From positions 6,834,001 to 6,898,000 of the forward strand of contig PUFA01000077.1 in the NCBI GenBank assembly GCA_003508835.1: a stretch of DNA of 64,000 nt, written 5' to 3'. Source of the DNA: Eonycteris spelaea (lineage: Eukaryota; Chordata; Mammalia; Chiroptera; Pteropodidae). The notes below the pieces were generated by a model. It saw nothing but the letters and a program-made list of their open reading frames with translations, was not told where the DNA came from and did not search any database. A program made the position numbers and the translations under genes. Positions 43,186 to 54,207 of the stretch are shown here, piece after piece; within the stretch, counting starts at the first letter, position 1, and each line of letters opens with the position of its first letter.

Positions 43186-46100
43186 CAAAAGGGAAAATAT
43201 GTTTGATGGTTGATAAGAAAACACTGTACTTTCTTAAAAATAAAAGACTAGAAAGTTGTGTTAAAAAAAAAAAAAGACAAAACAAAACCAAAAACCTCCA
43301 AGTAATTCTCACCTTTAGCAACATACATATTTCTAAATTTCTAAATGTATAAAAATCAAATTTCTTTAAAAATGGATCGGAGAATGCACTGCCAGATTCG
43401 TGGTGATGGAAGGCCCTGAGAATATTCTTTATTCTCTGAGTTACTTCCCAGTTTTGCATCCTTCCTACAGCACAGCACACGTGCACAGTTAAAGTGGAAA
43501 TGCTACCACCACAGAGCAGTTTTCACATTTTGTGCATGTTTTCCGGCTGAGGCTTTATCAGAGGGAGCAGAGAGGAGGCAGCTATGCGACTCATCCGAGA
43601 AAAATACAAGTTTGACAACTTCAAGAGTCTTCGCCTTCACATTTACGTTCCCATCGGTTGTTTTTATCCGAGGTGGGCAGGCCAAGTTCACGACTCTATG
43701 GCAAATGATCTTTCACAAGAAAGCATTTAAAAAATTTTTTGGTTTTCCCTCATGAGTAAGAACTAGAATACATGCATTCTTTCAAGAATACTGATTCATA
43801 TTTTACCAAAAGTGACCAGGACACGTTTGTGTGAGTGGCAGCGGGATGGGGTGGAGGCGTCTTAGTTACTAAGCCAAAACAAAAAGGGGACGGAAAGGAC
43901 CCGGAGGGAGAGGAGGGAGGGACACGGGAAGGATCCTGACGGCTTGTGTACAAAATGCACGACAGCCCTGCAAGCTGGAAGGATGAAGTGCCGAGCACAC
44001 CTGCGTCACGGAAACCGCCTGACGACACAAACAGCCCTGCGGCACACACGTCGACCCCGCACCCACGAAAACACGCATCTTCTCCACACCTGGACTCCCC
44101 TCCCCGCTGCATCACTCACCAGCATTCACTAAGACGGCTGACAGGAGGTGGAAAACAGCGCACGTCCTAAGTCAAGCATCGCCCGGGAAAATACACGGGG
44201 GCAAAACTCCCCCGCTGCCGGTGGGACACGCACGCTTTAACGAGACACATGGGCTCGCGTGCAGAGCTTAGTTGGATATTCCTCGCTGTCCCTGGTCTAG
44301 GATTATAGGGTTCTGGTGACATCCTGCTCTGGACAACCTTACATAAAAGCGGGACTCAGGTGAGTGCCTCTCAGGCTGGCCCACAACAACTGTTCTTTCA
44401 AGTGTCACTTCCAGAAGACTGAGCGAAGAGCCAGACACAACACAGGCGGGACACTGGCTGACCACAAGGGGCAGCCCCACCTCTGGCAACCGAGGATCAA
44501 TAAGGACGCTCGCAGAGTGGAGAACGGTGCTCTCGGTCTTCGGGTTTAACACCGAGAAAAGATGAATGGGATTGGGAAGGCGGGTGTTCCTCTCACCACC
44601 AGTAATAGTTGTTTCATGGTCCCAAGTCTTCTGGAATGTATGCCCCTGCCTATCAAAATAATCAAATATATAAGCACCACCTCCTAACGCTTTCTACCAA
44701 AAAAAAAGGAGGGGAGGGAAACAATTATCTTTTTAATTTACAAAATAAAAATACTCAATAAACAATAAACTCTTTTGTTATTTCTAGCCCTTACCTATAG
44801 TGCAATATGTAAAAGAAAAAGTTAAAAATACATGTACCACTCGACTGTCCTAGACTCAACACCGAGTTTCATATAAAGCAAAGCAAAAAAGAACAGCTTA
44901 AAAAATGGAAAATGGTAAAACAAACTTTACATTCCTAGGGCCATTTTGCAGAAGTTGTTTTATCCTAAGCAGAATGTGCAGAGTTGTACTAATGCATGAA
45001 AATGGCTCAAGGTCCAGCAGAGTGGAAAAGCATCAAAATAATGAAACCTAAGAGCAGAAAGGGCTTTATGAACCCATTTAAAAAGGCATCATATGTTTCA
45101 TGTCACCCCTTACTCGGCCAATAGCAGCTGCAAAATCTCTGTAGAGGAGATGGATGATTGATATCCTCAAGCACCATTTCCGTAATAAGCACACAGCTTT
45201 TAGGTAGGTTGCCTCTTACTATAACGACTTATAAAAGTGTTTTTATTTATACTTCATATAAGATTGAGACAATTAAGTATTCAATATAAAAATAAATATA
45301 TTCATACGCATGTACACAAGCATATTTAAGTATAGAGTGGCTTGAGGGGTTGATAGAACTTACTGGGGCTACAAGTTGTGGTCCCACCACAGCCTGCAGC
45401 AAAACTCTGAGCACGTCAAAGGTGAGGTCTGCATAGAAACCAGCCATCCTGGAAGAAAGGATTTGTTCCTTTGTTGCTTGAGGCAAGAACCTGCCAAGCC
45501 CAAGTCCAAGGCTTTCCTCCTTTCATCTAACACATATACATTATGTGCAACACAGGTTGTTAGAAATCTTGGTTATGTATATGTACGTGTATATATACAC
45601 ACAAACATGCACATGTATCCTCATTAAAAGGACTGTAGTTTTAAGTCCAATTAATAGAGGGCTATTTGACACAACCCAGCACTGAAGTCATTCTTCACGT
45701 GCATGCGTGGTAAAAAAAAAAAAAAAATGAAAACAAAACAAAAAAAACACTTACAAATGGTAAACACATGACAATGAGGAGGAAATCCAATCTCAGATGC
45801 CTCTGAACTCACTGCTGAATCCAGACGGCTTGTTGACATGTGTACACAGCTCGGTAATGCGAACTCACTTTGCCAATTTTGTTAATTCAAGTACGTATCT
45901 AACAGCAATCGCCTTTCTCAGGTTCCTAATTCCTTAAATGTACCTTGAAGGGAAGACGGGCAAAGGCTGATTTGTCATCATAAAACCATTTTCTCAAGTT
46001 TTGCCCATTATCATTCCATTATCATTCCCATAAGGAGCCTCGTGGGACTTTTTCCCTTAATCGCCCACCTCCTCATAAAATATTAATTCCACAGATATAG

Positions 46101-46531
46101 GTATGTCTGCTTATGCATCGTACATATATCTGTGCCTGATGTATAATATAAAAAGGAGCAAATTCACCCTCCCTCAAGAACCAGTGTCCATCCTCTTTGG
46201 ATTAATATCCTGTCTGTAGAGAATGCATGAAATGGACATGCTTTAACAAGAAGGGGGATGCGTTTATTGTTGGGAACGATCACTGTTTACATGCACCTCT
46301 CCACCTAACACCCCACCACAGGCCTGCCTAACCCTCTGTCACCCACGGACCCAAGGCCTCAGAAACGAGACCCTTTCTAACTGATCTCGGCATTCCCATA
46401 GCCCCAGGTATACATAAGTCCTCAATAACGCTTTCTGACATAAAACAGAATAAATCAGATGCCTGATAAAATATTGCATTTACCGTTAGAGCAGAAGAGG
46501 CCTTTCTTTGTAGACATGACACTCCCTATCC
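43186..46531. other. Unassigned intronic sequence with a CpG-rich patch
   Basis: The part 43980-44260 is CpG-enriched at about 8 per 100 bases. The part 44600-45350 is AT-rich. An A16 run lies at 45713-45728, and TATATACACA-type words at 45570-45610. No exon or confident repeat was recognised. Confidence 0.35.
43980..44260. other. CpG-enriched patch
   Basis: I counted about 25 CpG in 280 bases (for example ACACACGTCGACCCCGCACC). It has no recognised repeat or exon. It may be an orphan CpG island or a GC-biased patch. Confidence 0.45.
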
Positions 46532-46732
46532 CTGTGCTATGTAATAATATGGTACCACTAGGTGTATGTGGCTATGGAAATTAAAAATTACGATTTAAAA
46601 ATAAGAAATTCAGGTCCTCAATGACACTAGTCACACTGTCAGAGCTCAGTAACCCCACGTGTGGCTAGTGGCTACCATACTAGGTGGTGAAACTATGTAA
46701 CATTTATGTCAGCACAGAAAATCCTGTCACAG
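46532..46732. mobile_element. hAT-Charlie-type element
   Basis: CTGTGCTATGTAATAATATGG, AGGTCCTCAATGACACTAGTC and CACGTGTGGCTAGTGGCTAC match the same nonautonomous hAT family as 33390-33590. Confidence 0.7.
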
Positions 46733-48274
46733 GGAATGACCCTGGCCCAGCCTGAAAGCCCCTGGAGGCCAGGACTGCATCGGGGTCATTTCCACGGCAC
46801 GCACCGGACCTGTCAAATCCTCACACAGGCCTGCATAGGAAGGGGGGGAAAGACGAACAAAAAAGAAAATGGGAAGGTGACTTGATCGTGGCCCAGCCGA
46901 TTTCTCACTTGGACCGACTACAAACGTTCTTATTTTTTATAGCTTTGTTCTTACTCCCGGCACCCGCTACGATACAGCGACGAGAATTTTCAAAATGTGA
47001 CTGCCAGCCGGGCAAAATTTGCTTTGGGCTTACTCAGAATAAGTCATGTGAATCAAAATCAAGGGGTCAAGTTCAAAACCCTGAAAATGAAAGGCAACCG
47101 AGAGTTTCTAGGTCATTGTCAAAACAGCACGACTAGACTCACATTTAAAAATATTAGAGAATACAGCTCCCGGTCCACCCACTCTGAGAGCAAGCTAGGA
47201 AGTGCTTCACTGTATAAATTTTTTCACAAATCAGCAACTGGTTTCCTGGGCACTGAAGATGTGCCAAGCTCCAGGAAATCAGAGCGAAGGTTTTAGAGCC
47301 CCTATGACAGCTATATGCAGGCTCCGAGTAAAATTACCTTCATCCAATTTGCCATAAAACTTCTCCAGGCTCCAGGAGATGCTTTTTGCTAGATTCCTTT
47401 GTCGTCTCTTATCTATAAAGCCTTGTTAGGCACAAGATCATCAGAAAAATTAATACACTATCCTTGAATCCCTCAAAACAATAAGCTCGGCTCTTGAAAA
47501 ACTACAATTGAGTTTGTTTCTTAGATGCCTAAGTTCTCTTTTTTCCCATAAGAATTCTAAGGGCAATAACCAAAGATAACTAAGGCACCCAAATTGGCCT
47601 ATAAGAGTACAAAACCAGTAGCCACATCAGTAGATTCGCAGATGGCAGCATTATGTCTTTTTATTTTTAATTAAATGAATGAATGAATGTTCCACGTTCC
47701 TTTAAGGTCATATTCAAAGAATATTCAGTTCCGGGCCTGCGAGAAGGATCTTATTTATGACTTTTTTTTAAATAATTAATTTTTTTTCTCAGTTTGGGGC
47801 CAAGTAGCTCCCTGGGCTGGAATAATAAGGCTCTCACTCCACCAAAGAGTTCTGAACTTGAATGGCAAGGTCGATCCGGAAGTTAGAGGCCACGAGGTCT
47901 CAATTAGACAACCTGGTTAAAATAAAACCTGGGGGCAGACAAAACCAGTCTGGCTGCCTCGTGGAAACCGCTCCCCAGCATCGCATCCCTTGCAGAGAAG
48001 ATTCCTTCTCGATACCCCTTCCCCCACACCACCCAGTGCGGGGTGGCTGCCTTTCACCACCTGTCCGTGGCCTCATCACGGAATTGCTGTGCCTTCTTCA
48101 GCGACAACGAAATACGAAGTCATATTCCACCAGAGGCTCGACCCTCAGGGAGGGGTCACCAAGGTTTGAATTCTGAACTCCTAAACGGAATCTGGCCAAA
48201 GACAGCCCTGTACCCACCTCCTGCCCCCACGGTGACGGCCTTCCTCACCCAGACCCACTAGGCTGCATGCAAAA
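46733..48274. other. Unassigned intronic sequence
   Basis: The parts 47320-47480 and 47640-47800 are AT-rich and low in CpG, with AATGAATGAATGAATG at 47676-47690 and homeodomain-type words. The rest is unique-looking. No exon was recognised. Confidence 0.3.
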
Positions 48275-48640
48275 GCTGTCTGCCTCCTGCTAAATGCCAG
48301 ATACTTAGTGCTTGGGTATGTGGGTTTCTCAGAGAGGGGCAGGACACAGGTCCTTCCTGTCCTGGAGGTTCGCAGTCTAACGGGAAGACGGTGACAACAG
48401 TGAGGTGAGTGCTCCAGCAGAAGTGTGTGCCACAGCGGTCCTGAGGCCTGAAACCTGCCTTATCTTGGCAATTGTTTCATAGGCTCTTGGAAGTCAAGCA
48501 GTAGACCCTCAAGCATAGAAGCGGGTGGAGAGGCAAGGGCACTCCAGGTAGAAAGCACACATGCACACAGAAAGGGATGGCAGGTTTTAAGGGCTCTGGG
48601 GAACACTGAGCATTTCTCTGCGGGGGAACCGCCAGCCACA
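48275..48640 (-). repeat. L2 LINE, long fragment
   Basis: CCTGCTAAATGCCAGATACT, GTCCTTCCTGTCCTGGAGGT, CAGTCTAACGGGAAGACGGT, GCACTCCAGGTAGAAAGCAC and GCAGGTTTTAAGGGCTCTGG occur in reverse-strand L2 order. Confidence 0.65.
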
Positions 48641-49309
48641 GGCGGAGATGTCATTGGACAGGTGGGTGATGGCAAGATGGCAAGAAGCCTTATTTCCCTG
48701 GGAAGCTTTCACAGACCTGAGGTTCCCGCCTCCCCACCCACCTACTCGGATTCCATGGGCATCGAGGCAGGGCCCTGAGACCTGGGCTCTGCGCCAGACT
48801 TCCCCAATGACTGGGGTCCAGGTGGCCCGACCTGGTGGCGATGGCATTTAACATGAGCCATACTAAACACATGTAACATATCCTAAAAACATAAAGTATT
48901 TTTAGGGACTAGGACTGCTTCTGCCAACGTAAGCCGTAGCGATCTTCGCCAATGCACAGAAGCTTGGCAATCCAGGCTCACTGCTTAAGGCGCACGCCTG
49001 CCTGTCTGGACCGAGGCCGCTGTCGTGAGAGTCCCAGCTTCCACCTGCCCTCGTCGTCCCTGTGCTACCTGCCTGAGAGGGGGCCTTTGCCGTAATGCAG
49101 ATCAACCCACACGCCCATCTGGAGTTTCCCTCTGCCTCTTCTCTCTCCCCACTCCATTCTTCTCTGCTTGACGTTGCTCTATTCCCTTTGTCTCCAGAGC
49201 AAAAACGAGACATGCGGATGATGATACAGTGCAGAAAATTCAGACGCCTGACTTCATTCACATTTTATGAATTTAATAGAGCCAACTCCAAATTTAAAAC
49301 CTCAGACTA
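48641..49309. other. Unassigned intronic sequence
   Basis: Moderately GC-rich with no recognised repeat or exon. Confidence 0.3.
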
Positions 49310-49480
49310 TTAGAGCTGAAAAAGGTTACTTGTGACCATCTAGGCCTTGGGAAAACCTGAAACGGGTCGAGAAGTTAAAGCCCAGAGAAGTGAAATGAAA
49401 TGACTCAAGGTCACACAGCCAGTACGGCCAGAAGACAAACACAGGTACCCCACCTCCGATCTGTGACTCCAAGGTGCTAC
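49310..49480 (-). repeat. Ancient MIR/CR1-like repeat
   Basis: AGACTATTAGAGCTGAAAAAG, TGACCATCTAGGCCTTGG and CTCAAGGTCACACAGCCAG match the repeat type also seen at 13470-13625. Exact family not assigned. A T14 run follows at 49490-49504. Confidence 0.55.
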
Positions 49481-49589
49481 ATAGATTGGTTTTTTTTTTT
49501 TTTTAATATATTCAGGAGCAAATAACTTTAGAAGCGAATAATAAGCTTATCCCAAATCCCACAGCTCCTTACATAAGGACCCGTAATTT

Positions 49590-49812
49590 AATGGTGAAAG
49601 TCTAGGCTCCGGGCCAGACCGGTTTCACTGCTTACTAGGCACGTGACCTTGGGCAGGTAAGGGAAACAATTCGTTCTGATTTCATCACTGAAAATGAAGA
49701 ACATGACCACCTACCTCGTGGGCTGCTGGGAAAATAAAAAGACAATATACATAAAACACACCTGACAAGAGTCCAGCCCAGGTGCCGTATTCAATAAAGG
49801 TCAGCTACCGTC
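49590..49812 (+). repeat. MIR SINE
   Basis: TGGTGAAAGTCTAGGCTCCG, ACTGCTTACTAGGCACGTGAC, CTTGGGCAGGTAAGGGAAAC, CACCTACCTCGTGGGCTGCT and GTATTCAATAAAGGTCAGC follow MIR order. Confidence 0.8.
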
Positions 49813-51064
49813 CTCAATACTGAAACCACGCCCGGTTTTAAAAGTGACACAGAAAGAGTTCTGGATGTTGAAGACGATCCAGCCGGCTGGAGATCCATTT
49901 CTGAGCTTCTTAGAATCTTAAAACTCCTGACCGCGCAAGTCTGGGACATCATCATCTAAACATCCCTGAGACGGTTTTCCCAAGCTGCAAAGGAATCACA
50001 GAGGCACACAGAGGCACACAGAGGCAGCAGAAAATGAAAGCCACACAGTGTTATGCCCTTCAAAGGCCCCTGCTGACACAAGTAACAGGGCAGTGGCCGC
50101 GAAGGGCCAGCGCTGACCGAGACGGCGCGTCGTCAGCTCAGCCCGCCTGCCTCCCACAGAGACGCAGAGCCAGGGCCTGGCGGGCGAGGGGCGAGGGCGC
50201 GTGCTCACAGGTGTAGGAATCCTGCTCTCCAAGACAGGCCACCTCCACGTGGTGGGCTGAGAAGCTTCCCCTGCCACCTTAGCTTCTTCTCTTTTTTCTT
50301 TTTTTTAAGGAACCTACACCACCTCATGCCAGTCGGGGCAAACATTTCTCAATGCCTATAACCACCTCTGATCCATCAGAGACACCAGGAAAATGGGGGC
50401 CCTGTTCCACAAAGTTCTATGTATGCTAAACGCCGAGACACTAATGCCTGGTGGCCAATAATGCAAAAAAAAAAAAAAAAAAGTGTGCTTTCATATTGAA
50501 TACAAGTTGTATATTCATTCCAGAGTGCAAAGTCAACAAAATTTCAACCTGTATCATCTATTATGGCACTAATAAACTCCTAAATTCCATTATAGTTTAA
50601 TTATTAACCTAAGTACACATTTTAAGAGGAACTTGTACTCTCATTTTTTAAAAAAAAAAAGTGAACAAAATAGGGTTCTAACATATTTCCACATCCTAGG
50701 TAACAACAGTTACATAACAACTGCTTTTGCTCGTATAGTGACTAGCTTTAAAATCTGTTCCCAAATAAATTGTATCAAGAGCTAATGTAAAGTATTTGCT
50801 AAAAGGGGCAAAGACCTTTCAGAAACCTGGAATGCTAATATTTGGGAAACCAGAGATCTGCCAGCTTGGAATTATGGACACTTGCCCAAAAGGGACACAC
50901 TTACAAATAACTGCTATTCTCTTCCACCGCTTCCAGGAGAAGGACCAGAAAAATAGTCCTCTAGGCTCAAAGCAAGACACTGGACTTTCTGTAGAGGGTA
51001 GATGTCAAACGGCAAACTGTTTTGAGATCCAGCCTTCACGACCTTAAGCCCAAATACATATGCT
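49813..51064. other. Unassigned intronic sequence with a dense CpG cluster
   Basis: A compact CpG cluster lies at 50096-50212 (separate entry). Runs include a near-perfect AGAGGCACAC triplet (50000-50026), A18 near 50465-50482 and A10 near 50650. No exon. Confidence 0.35.
50096..50212. other. Dense short CpG cluster
   Basis: At least 14 CpG occur in about 117 bases (GACGGCGCGTCGTCAG, GCGGGCGAGGGGCGAGGG). It is shorter than a standard island but is the densest patch in the window. Confidence 0.55.
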
Positions 51065-51415
51065 GCTGACCAAAACAGCTTGAAGCATTTTCTACAGATT
51101 CATCGTGTCCTTGGCGATGTGTACACTATCAAAAATAAATTATGCATAGATCTCCCAAAGGATGTACACACAGGCATTAATTGCAGCATAGCTTGTAAAA
51201 GCAAATAAATGGAGATAATCTAAATACCCCTCAACAGAAGAATGATTACATTGTGCTACATCCAGACAGTGAAATTCCATTTCGCTGCTAGAAAAAAAAC
51301 AAGATAGATCTCTAGGTAGTGACGTAGGATGATACCTATAATATACCGTGAAGTAAGAGCACAGGAACAACGTTTTCCATAGACCACCTTTTGAAAAACA
51401 TCACATGGATATACT
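51065..51415 (+). mobile_element. Old L1 remnant
   Basis: CATTAATTGCAGCATAGCTTG, AATGGAGATAATCTAAATACC, CCTCAACAGAAGAATGATTAC and GTGCTACATCCAGACAGTG follow the late-ORF2 to UTR order of old L1. Confidence 0.65.
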
Positions 51416-53104
51416 CTATTACACACAGCATTCTACATATAATTCTGCAACTGGCTTTTTTCCCTCCCAGATGGGTTTATGTATGCAGAAAAGGCCATAA
51501 ATGACACTAAACCCAATCCTGAGAAAGGTAAAATATACCTCCTTTCCATGAACCATACACTTTTTAGGTCATGTGAGAGTCCTCACCCTCCCACATGCAA
51601 AAGAAATTTATTTCACCCCAGTGTATATGGATTCTAGACATGGTGAGATGTGAAGTATTCTGGCATGGCTATAAATGACCTGAAGTCGAATGGTTTAAAA
51701 ATATATCAAAGCCGGGTCTGTTCGCTGTGACATTATTTGTCTTTTGTCAAATGCATCCTCTCTAAAGCTCCTACTCTACCTATCTCGCCACCACGGAGAA
51801 GCTATTCTGGTTTCTTTCCCCACAAATAATTGCTCTGTTTTTCAGCCATGGAACTCGCAGGATCTCGTTTCCCACCGAGAACCTCTCTGGGGTTCTCTAC
51901 AAAAACCAGGTTCCCACTGCAGGAAGTTAGACAGTCAGAGGATGCCTTTCTAATCGATCCTTTAGGGCCCATCCAATCATCAAACATTAAAATACAAAAA
52001 CTTACAAATCGCAGAGCATCAAAAAATGCAACGTCAGACATCTAGTTTCTTTAAAATAGTAGAGCAACTTTTAAAACAGACATATTCTGATGGCTATTCT
52101 AGAAAGACATCAATGTACCTGACAAGCCCAGTTCCAAAGTATAAGAAAATATATAAAACAGATCCAATAACCCTAACGATGGGGAACACAGGCTTGACTG
52201 CTATATTCTTCTTTATACTTAAGTCTTCTACAGTTTCTGTAACGAACACAGCTAGGCTATGCAATAATTTTTTTTGAAGGGCTTCACAAAGGTCCTGGTG
52301 AAGACCCCCAGCGAGCTGACAAACTGGGGGAAGACACCGCTGCTCCAATGTCACCATCACATTTTCCTGGGAGCCTTCTGCAACCCGGTTGGCATCCTGG
52401 AAATGAGAATATTACTTCCCCTGGGAGAACTTCCTCAATTCCCCGAGCTGGCTCGATTGCTCACTTTTCTATATTCCCCCGGCACTCTGTTCTACCACGA
52501 TTACCGTACCAAACGCATGCTTTCTGCACTGAGATTCTCGATTTGCACATTACATTTTCCCCCGACATGGAATGGAAGTGCCTCCAGATGAGGTGCGTGA
52601 TGCACTGATGTCTGTGGCCCACGATCCTGCCTGGCATATTAGAAGTTTTCAAGTTGCTTGAGTGAATGAGAAATGTGCTCGCCACAGATTTTCTCAGATA
52701 TTGAACTCAGCAGGTATGGAAAACTGGTGCCTACTGAAGCCCACCGGAAGCACCCACCATGTGCTTCAGAGAAGCTGAACTCTCGTGTGACTAGGAGCAG
52801 CCCCCCGACACCCACATTTTCCAGTGTCACCATGACAGTGATAGAACAAGCACGTAGCTGTCAGTGCACAAGCAGCCCCTGACAGGTTAAGTCGAGAGGC
52901 AGTGAGATTCTCCACCTGGGAATGAAAAGGAGAGCACCCCTCTTTGAACAGGGGTTTCCACGCTGCAGGTAATATCACATTTCTAACGATGGTGGTGGAT
53001 AGGGGAATTCATTTTCTTCTGATACCTTTCACGTGTTGTTATGCGTTCTTTGTATGATTCGGTAGGCTCTGAAACCATGACAATTTTTCAAAAGATTTCC
53101 CTTC
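51416..53104. other. Unassigned intronic sequence
   Basis: AT-leaning up to about 52300, then mixed. Several 60-105-codon ORFs overlap on both strands with no recognisable family. Confidence 0.3.
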
Positions 53105-53240
53105 GCTCATTGCTTTAGTAAACATACCGTAAACCTTTACTATGTTCTACGCACTGTGCTTCGGGGGATTCGGACATGGATAAGTCATAGTCTGTACCCT
53201 AGAGGGGGTGCGGTCAAATGCGGGAGACACATAAACAGAC
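53105..53240 (-). repeat. L2 LINE 3' end
   Basis: TTACTATGTTCTACGCACTG, GGATTCGGACATGGATAAGT and GTCTGTACCCTAGAGGGGGT resemble the reverse-strand L2 end. It lies about 430 nt downstream of exon 3 in the transcript sense. Confidence 0.55.
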
Positions 53241-53671
53241 ACAACACAGCTGGACACCGCTTATCCGAGGGTTTTGCTCTTTTTCCAGAAGCCAGGAAAT
53301 GGCCCGTCCCATCACCCTCACTGCTCCCCATGCCACGGTGCAGGGAACAAGGAAATGCTCAGGACGCCCGAATGCACAGCGCAAGGCCCTCCAACCGGCA
53401 TTGAAAGCGACCGCAAAACGCATCGAGCCACCGCACGCATAAATAAGCAGCAGTTCCTTCCTTTTTCATCCGTCTTCGCTCGTGCTTTATTATCTGGAGA
53501 CTCCTCCGTGCAAAGCCGAACACGTGGGATCTCACCAAGGGGACAAAAGTTAAGACCGGAGTCCGCCAAGCTCTGATAACTTAGGCTGGCTCTGCTCCTG
53601 ACGCCACCCCAGGGAAAGGGCCCACGTGCTGAATTCGGTTAAGGCTGCGCACCCCCCCTCCATCTGCTTAC
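53241..53671 (-). other. MTSS1: MTSS1 intron 3 start, unique sequence
   Basis: This runs from the GTAAGC donor at 53671 and is moderately CpG-rich. It carries no recognised repeat. The ORF that reads through exon 3 into this region stays open past the donor but has no meaning after splicing. Confidence 0.5.
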
Positions 53672-53745
53672 CGCGGGTGTTGGTAGCCATGTCAGCCACT
53701 TTCTGGAAGGCGTCCAAGAAGGCAGCTGCCGCTACTACTGTTGTC
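53672..53745 (-). CDS. MTSS1: MTSS1 exon 3 (I-BAR/IMD domain, helix 1 continuation)
   Basis: This is a 74-nt minus-strand exon between a TTGCAG acceptor and a CGCG|GTAAGC donor. Its first base completes Arg45 begun in exon 2. It then reads TTVVAAAAFLDAF and QKVADMATNTR, and ends on the first base of the Gly70 codon. These are residues 45-70 of MTSS1, in the IMD dimer that senses negative membrane curvature. MTSS2 reads TTVLAAVAFL over the variable part, so MTSS1 is the better match. A pyrimidine-rich tract (TGCTTTTGTTATCTGTTTG) precedes the acceptor. The next exon should begin with GT to complete Gly70 and continue TREIGSALTRM. I did not find it in the remaining 53.6 kb downstream. The exon is open and undamaged, which points to the functional gene and not a retrocopy. 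Confidence 0.97.
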
Positions 53746-53749
53746 CTGC

Positions 53750-54137
53750 AACGCAAACAGATAACAAAAGCATGAGGCACGGGTCCCACGCGCCAAGCCG
53801 CGGCAGCCGAAGGGCTAAAACCTCTGCTGAGGCCTGAACGTCACCCTACAGGGAGAACGACTCAACAGGACATGGATACCACTGGCTCTGTGGGCCCCCC
53901 TTTTTCTCAGGACGCAATGTCTCCTCAGATGGTTAGCGCTCTGCCCCGATCATGTCCGGTCATTCTGTGCTAGTCCACAAATGCCAGCCGTTCCTCCCAC
54001 GCAATTTCACCTGACAGTATAACACTATTACCAGGCAAAGCTCCACAAAGGATGAAAAGGCAGGTGTCTCGGCCAAAAAAAAAAAAAAATCATTGAAGAA
54101 TATAAATGGTACCAGTAAAATTCATTTTAGAGTAGAA

Positions 54138-54140
<3 letters not shown>
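53750..54140. other. MTSS1: MTSS1 intron 2, 3' part, unique sequence
   Basis: A pyrimidine-rich sense-strand stretch lies next to the exon 3 acceptor. An A14 run is at 54076-54089. Nothing else is recognised. Confidence 0.4.
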
Positions 54141-54185
<45 letters not shown>

Positions 54186-54207
54186 ACACATACATACGTA
54201 CATACGT
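54141..54207 (+). repeat. TG microsatellite followed by TACA units
   Basis: A (TG)21 tract (54141-54182) is followed by ACACACATACATACGTACAT. On the pre-mRNA the main tract reads CA and lies about 395 nt upstream of the exon 3 acceptor. Confidence 0.97.

Larger units (their letters stand above)
1..53671 (-). other. MTSS1: MTSS1 intron 3, 5' part (incomplete, at least 53.6 kb)
   Basis: This stretch starts with the GTAAGC donor at 53671 on the minus strand and runs off the left edge. It is a phase-1 intron that splits Gly70. A search for the next exon by its expected peptide (TREIGSALTRM, MCMRHRS, AKLRQFS) found no match on the minus strand. I recognise no other gene inside it on either strand. 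Its content is described in the repeat and sequence-class entries. Confidence 0.8.

Noticed and set aside
1..53671. Possible MTSS1 exon 4 in the left part
   Set aside because: No match to words encoding MCMRHRS or AKLRQFS on the minus strand. Lookalikes such as CAGAACTGCCTGCG near 1650 do not continue.
53550..53789. Reading the whole 79-codon minus-strand ORF as the MTSS1 coding piece
   Set aside because: Only 53672-53745 lies between good splice sites and matches MTSS1. The ends are intron read-through.
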